Source: Lachnospiraceae bacterium (GTDB taxonomy: Bacteria; Bacillota; Clostridia; Lachnospirales; Lachnospiraceae). Taken from it: a DNA stretch of 64,000 bases. Shown piece after piece: positions 45,511-53,780 of the stretch. Location: the NCBI GenBank assembly GCA_017543445.1, contig JAFYGB010000009.1:1-64000 (forward strand). Reading direction: 5' to 3'. A program made the translations under genes and the position numbers. Every line of letters begins with the position of its first letter. The first letter of the stretch is position 1. The notes under the pieces were generated by a model, which searched no databases, was not told the origin of the DNA, and saw only the letters and a program-made list of their open reading frames with translations.

Positions 45511-45539
45511 GTATATATATACATATATATATTGTCAAG
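45511..45539 (-). promoter_or_regulatory. Strong promoter of the AT-rich operon
   Basis: Minus strand TTGACA (45534-45539)-N17-TATACT (45511-45516). The spacer is an alternating TA tract, which should melt or bend easily. The five genes downstream are spaced from -29 to +25 bp, and no other promoter is seen within them. Confidence 0.8.
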
Positions 45540-45615
45540 GTAAATCGAAAGTATATTACTGCAGTATAAAAACGCCCTCTGAGAATTCGTGATATTACCA
45601 AAGCAGTGAATAAGA

Positions 45616-45650
45616 AAAGGCTGCCACATAATCGTGACAGCCTTCTTCTA
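45616..45650 (-). terminator. Terminator after the MsmX-type ATPase gene
   Basis: Minus strand AAGGCTGTCAC and GTGGCAGCCTT pair, followed by TTCTT. It insulates the AT-rich operon from the sugar ATPase gene. Confidence 0.85.
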
Positions 45651-45684
45651 TGGTTTCGCTATAGCAGCGAAATAAAATTCTGAA

Positions 45685-46797
45685 TTAGTTCAGGATCGCC
45701 ATTTCTGTATCCTTATCGAAGATGTGGATACGGCTCATATCGAGTGCGAACTGAACAACGTCGCCGGGACGAGCGGTTGTACGAGGGTTAACCTTCGCGG
45801 TGAAGGAAAGATCCTCAACATCGAAGTACAGAAGTACTTCAGAACCAAGAAGCTCGTATACACGGATGGTAGCCTTGATGATGCTGTCCTTAGAAGTCTC
45901 AAGGAACATCTGCTCATCATGGATATCCTCAGGACGGATACCGAAGATAACTTCCTTACCAACAACGCCTGCCTCTTCAAGAACCTTCGCCTTAACATCC
46001 GGGATGGTTACCTGATGCTCGCCGAACTTAGCAACAACCTTGCCGTCTTCTCTCTCGATCAGAGCGTCAATGATGTTCATCTGAGGAGAACCGATGAAAC
46101 CTGCAACGAACTTGTTAGCGGGCTTATCATACAGGTTCTGAGGTGTATCAACCTGCTGAATGAGACCATCCTTCAGTACGACGATACGGGTACCAAGTGT
46201 CATAGCCTCTGTCTGGTCATGGGTTACGTAGATGATGGTTGTTTCAAGTCTCTGGTGAAGCTTGGAGATCTCAACACGCATCTGTACACGAAGTTTTGCA
46301 TCCAAGTTGGAGAGCGGCTCATCCATGAGGAATACCTTAGGATTACGAACGATAGCACGACCCATCGCAACACGCTGACGCTGACCACCGGACAGAGCCT
46401 TCGGCTTACGATCAAGCAGGTTATCGATACCAAGGATACGAGCAGCTTCCTGAACGGACTTCTCGATCTCGTTCTTCGGAACCTTACGAAGTTTCAAACC
46501 GAATGCCATGTTATCATAAACGGACATATGCGGATACAAAGCGTAGTTCTGGAATACCATCGCGATATCTCTGTCCTTCGGCTCCTCGTCGTTAACGAGC
46601 TTGCCGTCGATCCACAGTTCACCGGAAGAAATCTCTTCCAGGCCTGCGATCATACGAAGGGTTGTGGACTTACCGCAACCGGACGGACCTACGAAGATGA
46701 TGAATTCCTTATCGGCGATGTCAAGATTGAAATCCTTAACTGCTACGAAGCCGTTAGGATAAACCTTACATACGTTCTTCAATACCAAACCAGCCAT
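45685..46797 (-). CDS. ugpC: Shared sugar-ABC-importer ATPase (UgpC/MsmX type)
   Basis: A 370-residue ATPase of the CUT1 group that energises several carbohydrate importers, as MsmX does in B. subtilis. Walker [14 protein letters not shown]-loop [10 protein letters not shown], signature [10 protein letters not shown], Walker [12 protein letters not shown], His in VTHDQTEAM, and the C-terminal MOI/TOBE domain ([10 protein letters not shown], near the end [10 protein letters not shown]). Start ATG with AGGAGG upstream. No permease or binding protein is adjacent, which fits a shared subunit. Confidence 0.94.
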   Translation of the reverse strand: MAGLVLKNVCKVYPNGFVAVKDFNLDIADKEFIIFVGPSGCGKSTTLRMIAGLEEISSGELWIDGKLVNDEEPKDRDIAMVFQNYALYPHMSVYDNMAFGLKLRKVPKNEIEKSVQEAARILGIDNLLDRKPKALSGGQRQRVAMGRAIVRNPKVFLMDEPLSNLDAKLRVQMRVEISKLHQRLETTIIYVTHDQTEAMTLGTRIVVLKDGLIQQVDTPQNLYDKPANKFVAGFIGSPQMNIIDALIEREDGKVVAKFGEHQVTIPDVKAKVLEEAGVVGKEVIFGIRPEDIHDEQMFLETSKDSIIKATIRVYELLGSEVLLYFDVEDLSFTAKVNPRTTARPGDVVQFALDMSRIHIFDKDTEMAILN

Positions 46798-47292
46798 TAA
46801 AATAATCCTCCTAAACTTTCAATAGTTTACTCAAGCTGTCTATAGGGGCTTTTTCACGCACCCTCACGAACTCCATTTTACAACACAATCCGTTATCTTT
46901 CTATATCCCGTTTTCACAAAAAATGGGCTCAAATTTCGTCACTTTGACCATGTTTTTTTCGATTTGTGCAGGTTGACTAAACTTTTCGAATTTTTCGTCC
47001 GCTTTTCTTGTGAAATATGTCCTAATTATGAACAGATTGTAACCAACGATTTCATAATTTCCCTCTTCCACCCCGTATGGAATCGATCGAAATCGATCGG
47101 AAGAGCCCCATTTTCCGCCCTTTTTTGCGGGCAATGCGTTCGAATTTTATCAAATCCGTCAATTTTCCCCTGCATATTTTGGTAAAAGTGCGGCTTCCCT
47201 TCTTTTCGGCCGTCCGCTATGATAAAAAAGTACCCGCCGAACGCTATTGTGTCGGCGGGTATCCACTCTATATATACAAAGGAGGATCCATA
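46798..47292. other. Long gene-free gap with a hairpin before the XRE gene
   Basis: 495 bp without a convincing gene. The middle is AT-rich and has a GATCGAAATCGATC-like stretch (47082-47100). At 47230-47261 TACCCGCCGA/TCGGCGGGTA forms a strong hairpin, followed by 20 nt and the ribosome site of the XRE gene; it lies in that gene's leader. No strong promoter of consensus type was found for either flanking gene. Confidence 0.5.
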
Positions 47293-47745
47293 ATGAATCC
47301 ATTTTTCTCGACTGACACCTCAGAACACAATATGTCAGTTATGGCACAAAACGGCAGAGGGAAGTTCCCGTCGATCAGCGAACTCAACCGTGACAAGCGT
47401 TTCGGATATATGATGCGGCAAGAGCGAATGGCCTTAGGACTGACCCAGACCGAACTCGGGAAACTGCTCGGCATCTCTACCAGCTACGTCAGCAGCATCG
47501 AACGCGGAAAACGTGGTGCTTCCGGTGCGATCCTGAAGAAGATGCACGATACATTCAAGTTTTCCTATGACTATATGATGGGTTCGGCCGTCGGCGCATC
47601 CCCGGAGAACGCATTTGCCGTTCACGAAGAACCTGCGCCCTATGGCGACATCAAACTGAATTCGCTTTTTGCTTCCTGTTCACAGCAGGATCTCGATGTG
47701 TGTTACCGCTTATGCCGGACGTACCTGTTGTCGAAAGAGAAGTAA
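47293..47745 (+). CDS. XRE family helix-turn-helix regulator
   Basis: A 150-residue cytoplasmic protein. The helix-turn-helix is at about 45-95 (MALGLTQTELGKLLGISTSY, VSSIERGKRGASG). The C-terminal part ends DLDVCYRLCRTYLLSK and has no known fold. Start ATG 47293, with AAAGGAGG upstream; the frame reaching back to 47077 runs through the leader hairpin and lacks a site. It faces the CvfB-like gene, 16 bp apart end to end. Target genes unknown; similarity is to single-domain regulators rather than phage CI. Confidence 0.85.
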   Translation: MNPFFSTDTSEHNMSVMAQNGRGKFPSISELNRDKRFGYMMRQERMALGLTQTELGKLLGISTSYVSSIERGKRGASGAILKKMHDTFKFSYDYMMGSAVGASPENAFAVHEEPAPYGDIKLNSLFASCSQQDLDVCYRLCRTYLLSKEK

Positions 47746-47761
47746 CGTTTGAGGCCCCGTC

Positions 47762-48631
47762 TCACGCTTTCGGGCCGGTCGTCGCATCGCTGTCAGGAAG
47801 AAGCCGGATGCTGTTCTCCGACAGTTCGACCTTTCCATTCTTCAGCAGATAGCTGATCGCGCGCTTAAACGCCGCCTTACTCAGTTGAAATTCCTTTTTG
47901 ATGACTTCCGGCGAGGCTTTTTCCCCGAAAGGCAGTTCGCCGCCGAAGTCTTCGATCACCGCGCAGACCTTCTTTGCGTCTTCTTCCATTTGTAAATACG
48001 CCGGGCGTTCCGCTCCCAGGTCGAGTTTTCCATCGGGGCGCACGCGCACCACCCTACCGGTAAATGTATCCCCGGGCCGATACGCTGCGTTCATATTCTG
48101 CGCGGGAAGCAAACCAAAATACCGGTCATTGACCGCGATGAATGCACCGACCTTCGGGTTCACGCCGTAGACCGTGCCCGTCACCAGGTCACCGACCTTA
48201 AACAGATCGCCGGCTGCGGTCAATGCGCTCGAGACCTTCATGGAAGCGCAGAGGCGCTCACTTTTATCGGTGTAAAGTCTTACCAGTACATGGTCGCCGC
48301 GGCGCACCTGTCCCTCCTGCTCGCGAAACGGCATGAAGAGATCCTTATCCAGTCCCCAGTCCAGAAATGCGCCAATATGTGTACATTCCCGCACCGTCAG
48401 TACCGCCGGCTGCTCCAGGGTCACGAGCGGCGTCCGAGTCGTCGCGATTACACGGTCCTCGGAGTCCTTATACAGGAAAACGCGCACGTTGTCGCCGGCC
48501 TTCGCACCCGCGGGCACCTGCTTCTTCGGAAGCAGAACTCCCTTCTCGTCTCCGGGATCCCCCAGAAAAACGCCGAAGTCCTTCTCATACAATATGGTCA
48601 ATTCACAAAATGTACCGACGGATCTTGTCAT
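47762..48631 (-). CDS. CvfB-like S1 RNA-binding protein
   Basis: A 289-residue protein of the CvfB/YitL family. S1-like domains fill about 1-220 (GVFLGDPGDEKGVLLPKKQV; IGAFLDWGLDKDLFMPFREQ; VGAFIAVNDRYFGLLPAQN), and a winged-helix end (SPEVIKKEFQLSKAAFKRAI) follows. In S. aureus CvfB affects virulence-gene expression through RNA binding. Start ATG 48631 with AGGAGG upstream. It lies after the tRNA-Gln terminator. Confidence 0.9.
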   Translation of the reverse strand: MTRSVGTFCELTILYEKDFGVFLGDPGDEKGVLLPKKQVPAGAKAGDNVRVFLYKDSEDRVIATTRTPLVTLEQPAVLTVRECTHIGAFLDWGLDKDLFMPFREQEGQVRRGDHVLVRLYTDKSERLCASMKVSSALTAAGDLFKVGDLVTGTVYGVNPKVGAFIAVNDRYFGLLPAQNMNAAYRPGDTFTGRVVRVRPDGKLDLGAERPAYLQMEEDAKKVCAVIEDFGGELPFGEKASPEVIKKEFQLSKAAFKRAISYLLKNGKVELSENSIRLLPDSDATTGPKA

Positions 48632-48671
48632 ATCTGCCTCCTGTCAAAACTCCCCATGTCGATCGTTGCAA

Positions 48672-48706
48672 AAAGAAGGCTGTCACATACCGCGACAGCC
48701 TTCAAA
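48672..48706 (-). terminator. tRNA-Gln terminator
   Basis: Minus strand GAAGGCTGTC and GACAGCCTTC pair, followed by T5. Similar in sequence to the terminator at 45616. Confidence 0.93.
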
Positions 48707-48710
48707 AGTG

Positions 48711-48783
48711 CAGGGCTACAAGGATTCGAACCTTGGAAATGTCGGAATCAGAATCCGATGCCTTACCGCTTGGCTATAGCCCT
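48711..48783 (-). tRNA. tRNA-Gln (anticodon CUG)
   Basis: A 73-nt cloverleaf: acceptor AGGGCTA/TAGCCCT, D stem GCC/GGC with AAGCGGTAA loop, anticodon stem TCGGA/TCCGA with loop TTCTGAT (anticodon CTG), T loop TTCGAAT with stem CAAGG/CCTTG, discriminator G. No 3' CCA is encoded. Reads CAG codons. Confidence 0.95.
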
Positions 48784-48788
48784 ATATA

Positions 48789-48853
48789 TCTTCGTTGCGC
48801 ACCCACAGCGCTGCAACGAAGGTAATTATACAACACTTCCATTTGAAATGCAA
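48789..48853 (-). promoter_or_regulatory. tRNA-Gln promoter and leader hairpin
   Basis: Minus strand TTGCAT (48848-48853)-N17-TATAAT (48825-48830). The short leader folds CTTCGTTGC/GCAACGAAG (48790-48821). The arm CTTCGTTGC is also present in the repeats at 13579 and 16208. Confidence 0.75.
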
Positions 48854-48879
48854 GTGGTTTTTTTATTTTTTTCACAGGG

Positions 48880-50496
48880 TCACTGGTTGTTTTTGTAGAA
48901 CTCCTCGTAGAGCTTCTGCTTAAACTCTTCATCGGTCATGCCGAGATAACCGATACCCTCGACTAGGGAAATGATCCACATGACTACGCCGCCCAGTCCG
49001 CAGGACAAAAGCGTGATCAGCAGATACCAGATCGCGGTCGGACTGTTCAGATAGAATTTGTGGATGCCCAGATGCCCCAGCAAGATCGCCAAGACCGCCG
49101 CTGTCGTCCGGCTCTTACTCTCGATGCTCGCGATCGGAGCGCCAGGCGTGTATGCCATATTCTGCTGCTGGTACAAGACGGGGACCTGCCCCTGGTTGTA
49201 CTGCATATTCATATTCACCGTCTGTGAAAACCGCGGATCAACGGGCTGCGCATACTGCGTGTCGTAAGTAACTTCCTGATCGACATACGCAGGGTTCGCG
49301 TAGTTCGCCGGTTTCTGCGACTTCATGTAAGCATTTACCGCTTCGGCCGATGCCGCTCCTGCCGCCATTCCATAGGGAGCCGACTGCTGTGTGTACTGAC
49401 CGGCCTGCGGCTGTCCATATTGCTGACCATAGGCAGGGTTCTGCTGACCATACTGGCCGCCCTGCGGCTGTCCATATTGCTGACCATAGACAGGGGCCTG
49501 CTGACCATACTGGCCGCCCTGCGGCTGTCCATATTGCTGACCATAGACGGGCGCCTGCTGCCCGTATTGCGCATTTTGTGCCGTCTGTGCCTGCGTATAT
49601 TGTGTTGCCTGAGGCTGTGTATACTGCGTAGCCTGCGGCTGCACATATTGTCCGGCCTGCTGCGGGCGGGCCTGTCCATAAGAAGGTGCCTGCATCGGTT
49701 GCGGGACCGCTTCCTTCATCGAACTCTGCGGTGCCTGCATCGGCTGCGGCACGCCCGGCTGTTGCTGCTGCGGCTGCTGCTTCGCCTGGAAATACTGCGC
49801 CCGCAGCGTCGTCGGCTGCTGTGCCTGTTGTGCCTGCTGCACTTCCTGTGCTACACCCGAAGTGGGAAATGCCTGCTGCGAACCCTGTTGCGGCTCGATG
49901 GGCTGCTCTTGCTTCATGCGCTCCTGTTCCGCCTGGATCTTCGCGACCATTTCCTCGAATTTCGTCTGCGCTTTCGGAGAATATGCCGGGGGCGTCTGCG
50001 TGAAAACATCGGTCTGGTCCATCGTTGATGACTCGGGCTGTGCAGAAGTTTCCGGCTGCATCGGCGCGGATACTTTCTCCAGCGCGGTGGCTTCAGGCGT
50101 AGGCTTCTCCGGTTCTACGGATACTCCGGGCTTTAATTCCAGGGTGATCCCCGATCCTGTCTGCACCGGACTCGGTGTCTGAACCTCAGGCATCACCAAC
50201 TGCGGGCCGGAAGCATTCACCTGTGCCGGCTCCGAAGCGCTGCCGAATTCAAGTTGAACTTGTGAGCCCGATCCCTGCGCTGCAGAATTACCGAACGGAT
50301 CCAGGGTCAATGTCGGGATCACCGTAGAGGGGGCGGATGCAAAGGGACTGTCACCTAAGTCGACCTTAGGGACGGACGTGAGTTCCGACATCTGCTCCTC
50401 CTGCTTCGGCGCATCCATGCCGCCGTAACACTTCGGGCATACTCCTGTCGTCTCATCCAACCGGCTTCCACAATATGAACAATATTTCATCTTCAT
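48880..50496 (-). CDS. Zinc-ribbon protein with Gln-rich repeats and TM2 domain
   Basis: A 538-residue protein. Zinc ribbon (YCSYCGSRLDETTGVCPKC) at the N-terminus, a long Pro/Gln-rich region including three 19-residue repeats (GQQYGQPQGGQYGQQ type; DNA period 57 bp at 49405-49575), and a C-terminal TM2 domain of two membrane helices (AVLAILLGHLGIHKFYL, LLSCGLGGVVMWIISLVEG). Function unknown; TM2 proteins are small integral membrane proteins. Start ATG 50496 with GGAGGATGG upstream. It lies 53 bp after porB and may be read with it. Confidence 0.82.
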   Translation of the reverse strand: MKMKYCSYCGSRLDETTGVCPKCYGGMDAPKQEEQMSELTSVPKVDLGDSPFASAPSTVIPTLTLDPFGNSAAQGSGSQVQLEFGSASEPAQVNASGPQLVMPEVQTPSPVQTGSGITLELKPGVSVEPEKPTPEATALEKVSAPMQPETSAQPESSTMDQTDVFTQTPPAYSPKAQTKFEEMVAKIQAEQERMKQEQPIEPQQGSQQAFPTSGVAQEVQQAQQAQQPTTLRAQYFQAKQQPQQQQPGVPQPMQAPQSSMKEAVPQPMQAPSYGQARPQQAGQYVQPQATQYTQPQATQYTQAQTAQNAQYGQQAPVYGQQYGQPQGGQYGQQAPVYGQQYGQPQGGQYGQQNPAYGQQYGQPQAGQYTQQSAPYGMAAGAASAEAVNAYMKSQKPANYANPAYVDQEVTYDTQYAQPVDPRFSQTVNMNMQYNQGQVPVLYQQQNMAYTPGAPIASIESKSRTTAAVLAILLGHLGIHKFYLNSPTAIWYLLITLLSCGLGGVVMWIISLVEGIGYLGMTDEEFKQKLYEEFYKNNQ

Positions 50497-50549
50497 ATGC
50501 CATCCTCCAAAGTTCCCGCTCATCCGGGCTTTCGCCCTACGTTACAAAC

Positions 50550-51479
50550 TTAAGAACAACGTTTTACAAGTTCCTCAAAACGGCGGTCCACTTCGTTCTG
50601 GAACGCCTCGATAAGGTATTCATTGCCCGGCTTAAACAGGTGCTTAAAGCGGGCCTGGGGCCGCAGGAAGTCCTCGATCGGGAGCTTCTTCTTCGGCTCG
50701 TAATTCAGGATCCAGGTGCCGTCAACGACTTCGAAGAGTGGCCAGTAGTTCGTCTCAACGGCGAGCTGGCAGATCTTCAGCAGATCCTGTGTCGGGTAGC
50801 CCCAACCACGCGGGCAGGGAGCCAGGACATTCAGAAAAGCTGCTCCGGGCGTATAGATCGCCTTCTCCGCCTTCACATGAAGGTCCTTAAAGTTACGTAC
50901 GAAGGTCGTCTGCGCAACATAAGGGATGTTGTGTGCCGCAATGACTGCTGCGAGGTCCTTACGGATCTGCGGCTTACCGTGGCTGACCGAGCCGACCGGC
51001 GTCGTGGTCGTATCCGCGAACTGCGGCGTCGCGCTGCTTCGCTGTGTACCGGTATTCATGTAAGCACCGTTGTCGTAGCAAACATAGACCAGATCGTGTC
51101 CACGCTCCATGGCTCCGGACAATGACTGCAGACCGATATCATAGGTACCGCCGTCGCCGCCGAAGGTGATGAACTTAAACGTCTCGTCGATCTTGCCCTT
51201 GCGCTTCAGTACTTTATACGCGCCCTCAACGCCACTCAAGGTAGCTCCGGCGTTCTCAAATGCATTGTGAACATAACTGTCTGACCAGGCCGTGAACGGG
51301 TACATGAAACTGGATACTTCCAGGCAGCCCGTCGCATTGCCGATGACCGCGTGATCCTCCTCATGCAGTCCGCGCAGCACGTTACGTACGCACACCGCTC
51401 CGCCGCAGCCGGCGCACATGCGGTGTCCGGGAGCAAAACGCTCCTTTTTATTCATGGTTTCTTTAAAATTATATCCCAT
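50550..51479 (-). CDS. porB: Pyruvate:ferredoxin oxidoreductase, beta subunit
   Basis: A 309-residue thiamine-diphosphate-binding subunit. It has MCAGCGGAV at the N-terminus (Cys ligands), the TPP motif GDGGTYDIGLQSLSGA...YDNGAYMNTG, and a conserved Cys-Pro-Arg-Gly (APCPRGW). With PorA, PorD and PorG it splits pyruvate with CoA to acetyl-CoA, CO2 and reduced ferredoxin. Start ATG 51479 with GGAGGATCG upstream. It is 19 bp after porA. A 2-ketoisovalerate enzyme is the alternative. Confidence 0.93.
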   Translation of the reverse strand: MGYNFKETMNKKERFAPGHRMCAGCGGAVCVRNVLRGLHEEDHAVIGNATGCLEVSSFMYPFTAWSDSYVHNAFENAGATLSGVEGAYKVLKRKGKIDETFKFITFGGDGGTYDIGLQSLSGAMERGHDLVYVCYDNGAYMNTGTQRSSATPQFADTTTTPVGSVSHGKPQIRKDLAAVIAAHNIPYVAQTTFVRNFKDLHVKAEKAIYTPGAAFLNVLAPCPRGWGYPTQDLLKICQLAVETNYWPLFEVVDGTWILNYEPKKKLPIEDFLRPQARFKHLFKPGNEYLIEAFQNEVDRRFEELVKRCS

Positions 51480-51498
51480 CGAACGATCCTCCGTGTGC

Positions 51499-52758
51499 TC
51501 AAGCCTGTTCTGTATTCTCAGGCTTGCACAAATATGAAATCTGCTTGTGATCCGGGTCTGCTATGTCCCTGAGTCCGACATAACGGTAGGATACACTGTC
51601 CTTCGGATCGCCCTTCGCTGCCAGCGCCATCAGTTCCTCGAAGATCTCCTCTACGTGGATGACCTGAAGGTCGCGGCCGCCCAAGCCGTACATATAGTTC
51701 ACGGTAAATGCCTGACTGCGCGCGTGATACAGAGCCTGCGTCAGTTCACTTCCGATGGGTCCGCCATTGCTCGAGAAGCTCTCACTGCGGTCCATGATCG
51801 CGATGCCGCGCACCTTTGAAAGCGCTGCAGCCAGTTCCTCTGCGGGGAACGGACGGAACACGCGGATCTTGATGAGTCCGACTTTCTTACCGCTCTCACG
51901 CATTTTATCGACTGCGTCTTTTGCAGTGCCGGCTGCGGAACCGATGAGAACCATCGCGAACTCCGCATCTTCCATGCGATATTCTTCAAAGAGGCCATAC
52001 TTACGTCCGGAGATCTTCTCGAAATCCCGTGCCACATCCAGGATCACCTTCTTCGCATTCAGGATGCCCTGTGCCTGGGCGCGGCGCGCCTCCATATAAT
52101 AATCCGTGATCGCGTACGGGCCGAGCGCCATCGTACCATTCTCATTCAGAAGGTAACGCTCCGGCTCGTACTCGCCGACGAAATCTTTGACTGCCTTATC
52201 GGGAAGCAGTTCCATGTCCATGACTGCGTGGCTGGTGATGAAACCATCCTGGCAGATCATGATCGGAAGGCGCACATCCGGATGCTCCGAAATGCGGTAC
52301 GCCTGTACCATGTTGTCATAAGCTTCCTGATTATCCTCTGCGTAGATCTGGATCCAGCCGCAGTCGCGTGCGCCCATGCTGTCCGAATGGTCGCAGTTGA
52401 TGTTGATGGGGCCGGACAATGCACGGCAGACCAGTGCAAGTGCCAGCGGCAGGCGGTTGGAAGCTGCTACATGCAGTTCCTCCCACATCAGCGCCAGGCC
52501 ACAGGAAGATGTCGCCGTGAGGCTGCGCGCGCCGGCTGCGGATGCGCCGATCGCTGCGGACATCGAACTGTGCTCACTCTCTACAGGGATGAACTCGGTA
52601 TCTACCAGGCCATTGGCCACGTAATTCGAAAAATACTGCGGGATCTCCGTTGAAGGAGTGATGGGAAATGCAGGGAATACGTCCGGGTTGATCTGACGCA
52701 GAGCCGTAGCCACTGCCTCATTACCGGAAAGCTGTACGCGTCTCTTAGTCTCTTCCAT
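51499..52758 (-). CDS. porA: Pyruvate:ferredoxin oxidoreductase, alpha subunit
   Basis: A 419-residue subunit with the N-terminal pyrimidine-binding domain (QLSGNEAVATALRQINPDV, FPITPSTEIPQYF, VESEHSSMSAAIGAS) and the later transketolase-C-like part (AVLSK-type LSKVRGIAIMDRS). ATG overlaps the porD stop (TAATG), so they are coupled. Cytoplasmic; forms the catalytic core with PorB. Confidence 0.95.
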   Translation of the reverse strand: MEETKRRVQLSGNEAVATALRQINPDVFPAFPITPSTEIPQYFSNYVANGLVDTEFIPVESEHSSMSAAIGASAAGARSLTATSSCGLALMWEELHVAASNRLPLALALVCRALSGPININCDHSDSMGARDCGWIQIYAEDNQEAYDNMVQAYRISEHPDVRLPIMICQDGFITSHAVMDMELLPDKAVKDFVGEYEPERYLLNENGTMALGPYAITDYYMEARRAQAQGILNAKKVILDVARDFEKISGRKYGLFEEYRMEDAEFAMVLIGSAAGTAKDAVDKMRESGKKVGLIKIRVFRPFPAEELAAALSKVRGIAIMDRSESFSSNGGPIGSELTQALYHARSQAFTVNYMYGLGGRDLQVIHVEEIFEELMALAAKGDPKDSVSYRYVGLRDIADPDHKQISYLCKPENTEQA

Positions 52759-53069
52759 TACGCATCCACCTCCATCGTGATCGCTCCAAACGGGCAGGAT
52801 GCGACGCAGATGCCGCAGCCCTTACAATGCGCCAGGTCGAACTCGCCGCGCTTGCAGTCCTTCACCGGAATACAGCTGTCCGGACACGCCGGCGCGCAAA
52901 GCAGACATTGCTTACATTTTTCCGGATGGAAGGTCGGCTTCACCGTCGTCCAAAGTCCGGTCTCAAACTCGACAGAATTCGCCGCATCGGTGATGGTGAG
53001 GCCTTCCGTCAGATCCTGCCACGCACATTTCACATGTAACTTCTGTGCTTCAGTCATTTTCTTATCCAT
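52758..53069 (-). CDS. porD: Pyruvate:ferredoxin oxidoreductase, delta (ferredoxin) subunit
   Basis: A 103-residue iron-sulfur protein. Two 4Fe-4S motifs are seen: CKQCLLCAPACP and CKGCGICVASCP. It carries electrons from the TPP centre towards ferredoxin. Start ATG 53069 with GGAGAG upstream; 18 bp after porG. Confidence 0.95.
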   Translation of the reverse strand: MDKKMTEAQKLHVKCAWQDLTEGLTITDAANSVEFETGLWTTVKPTFHPEKCKQCLLCAPACPDSCIPVKDCKRGEFDLAHCKGCGICVASCPFGAITMEVDA

Positions 53070-53087
53070 GATACTCTCCGTGATTTC

Positions 53088-53657
53088 TTATTTCAGTTCT
53101 CGAAGTGCCATACGAAGTGCTTCCATGTTTCCTTCGATGACTTCCGGTTTCTTAGCGAATTTATGCTTATACGATGCTTCCATGTTCTCCAAGAAAACAT
53201 CCTCATCGATAAAACCGCTGACCTTTACGACCGCGGCCAGCATCGGTGAATTCGGAAAATACCGACCCAGCGTGTGGATGGAAATGTGTCTTGCATCGAT
53301 GGTATAGACCCGGCCGTTAAAGCCTTTCTGACGGATCTGTGCCTCAACTTCGGCCTTATCCCGCTGCGTGTTTACGATGATCGCGCCGTCTTCCTTCAAT
53401 CCCGCCGTCACGTCGATGGAGTCGATCAGGCTCTCATCCACAACAACTACGTAGTCGGGATCGTAAATATTCGAATGAACGCGGATCGGCGTATCGCTGA
53501 TGCGGTCATATGCAGTGATCGGCGCGCCCATACGCTCCGGACCATACTCCGGAAAACCCTGTGCGTTCTTACCGATCTTAAACGCTACCTCTGCCAGTAA
53601 AAGTGCCGCCGTTTTGGCTCCTTGTCCTCCGCGGCCATGCCATCTGATCTCAATCAT
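53088..53657 (-). CDS. porG: Pyruvate:ferredoxin oxidoreductase, gamma subunit
   Basis: A 189-residue subunit starting with IEIRWHGRGGQGAKTAALLL, the hallmark of the gamma domain, and containing FPEYGPERMGAPI. First gene of porG-porD-porA-porB. The separate four-subunit form is more common in archaea and thermophiles; many clostridia use a single chain. A GC-rich imperfect hairpin lies in the gap before it (53703-53750). Confidence 0.95.
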   Translation of the reverse strand: MIEIRWHGRGGQGAKTAALLLAEVAFKIGKNAQGFPEYGPERMGAPITAYDRISDTPIRVHSNIYDPDYVVVVDESLIDSIDVTAGLKEDGAIIVNTQRDKAEVEAQIRQKGFNGRVYTIDARHISIHTLGRYFPNSPMLAAVVKVSGFIDEDVFLENMEASYKHKFAKKPEVIEGNMEALRMALRELK

Positions 53658-53780
53658 AACTCATTTGTCCTCATTCTGTTTCATTTGCCTTTTCGGCGAA
53701 TTGGCGCGGCCGGGATCGAAACAAAGCGTTCGGTCGACGGCCACGCCGCTTAAAAATGCTTGTTTTATTGTACCAAAGAC

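Noticed and set aside
45443..45601. Longer N-terminus for the cysteine-protease-like protein
   Set aside because: It would read through the TTGACA/TATACT promoter and adds a second helix with no ribosome site; ATG 45442 has a good one.
47077..47292. 72-residue N-terminal extension of the XRE protein
   Set aside because: It crosses the leader hairpin and lacks a ribosome site, whereas ATG 47293 follows AAAGGAGG.
53694..53755. tRNA-like sequence (GATCGAAAC, GC-rich arms)
   Set aside because: It does not fold into a cloverleaf. It forms one imperfect hairpin between the zinc-ribbon gene and porG.
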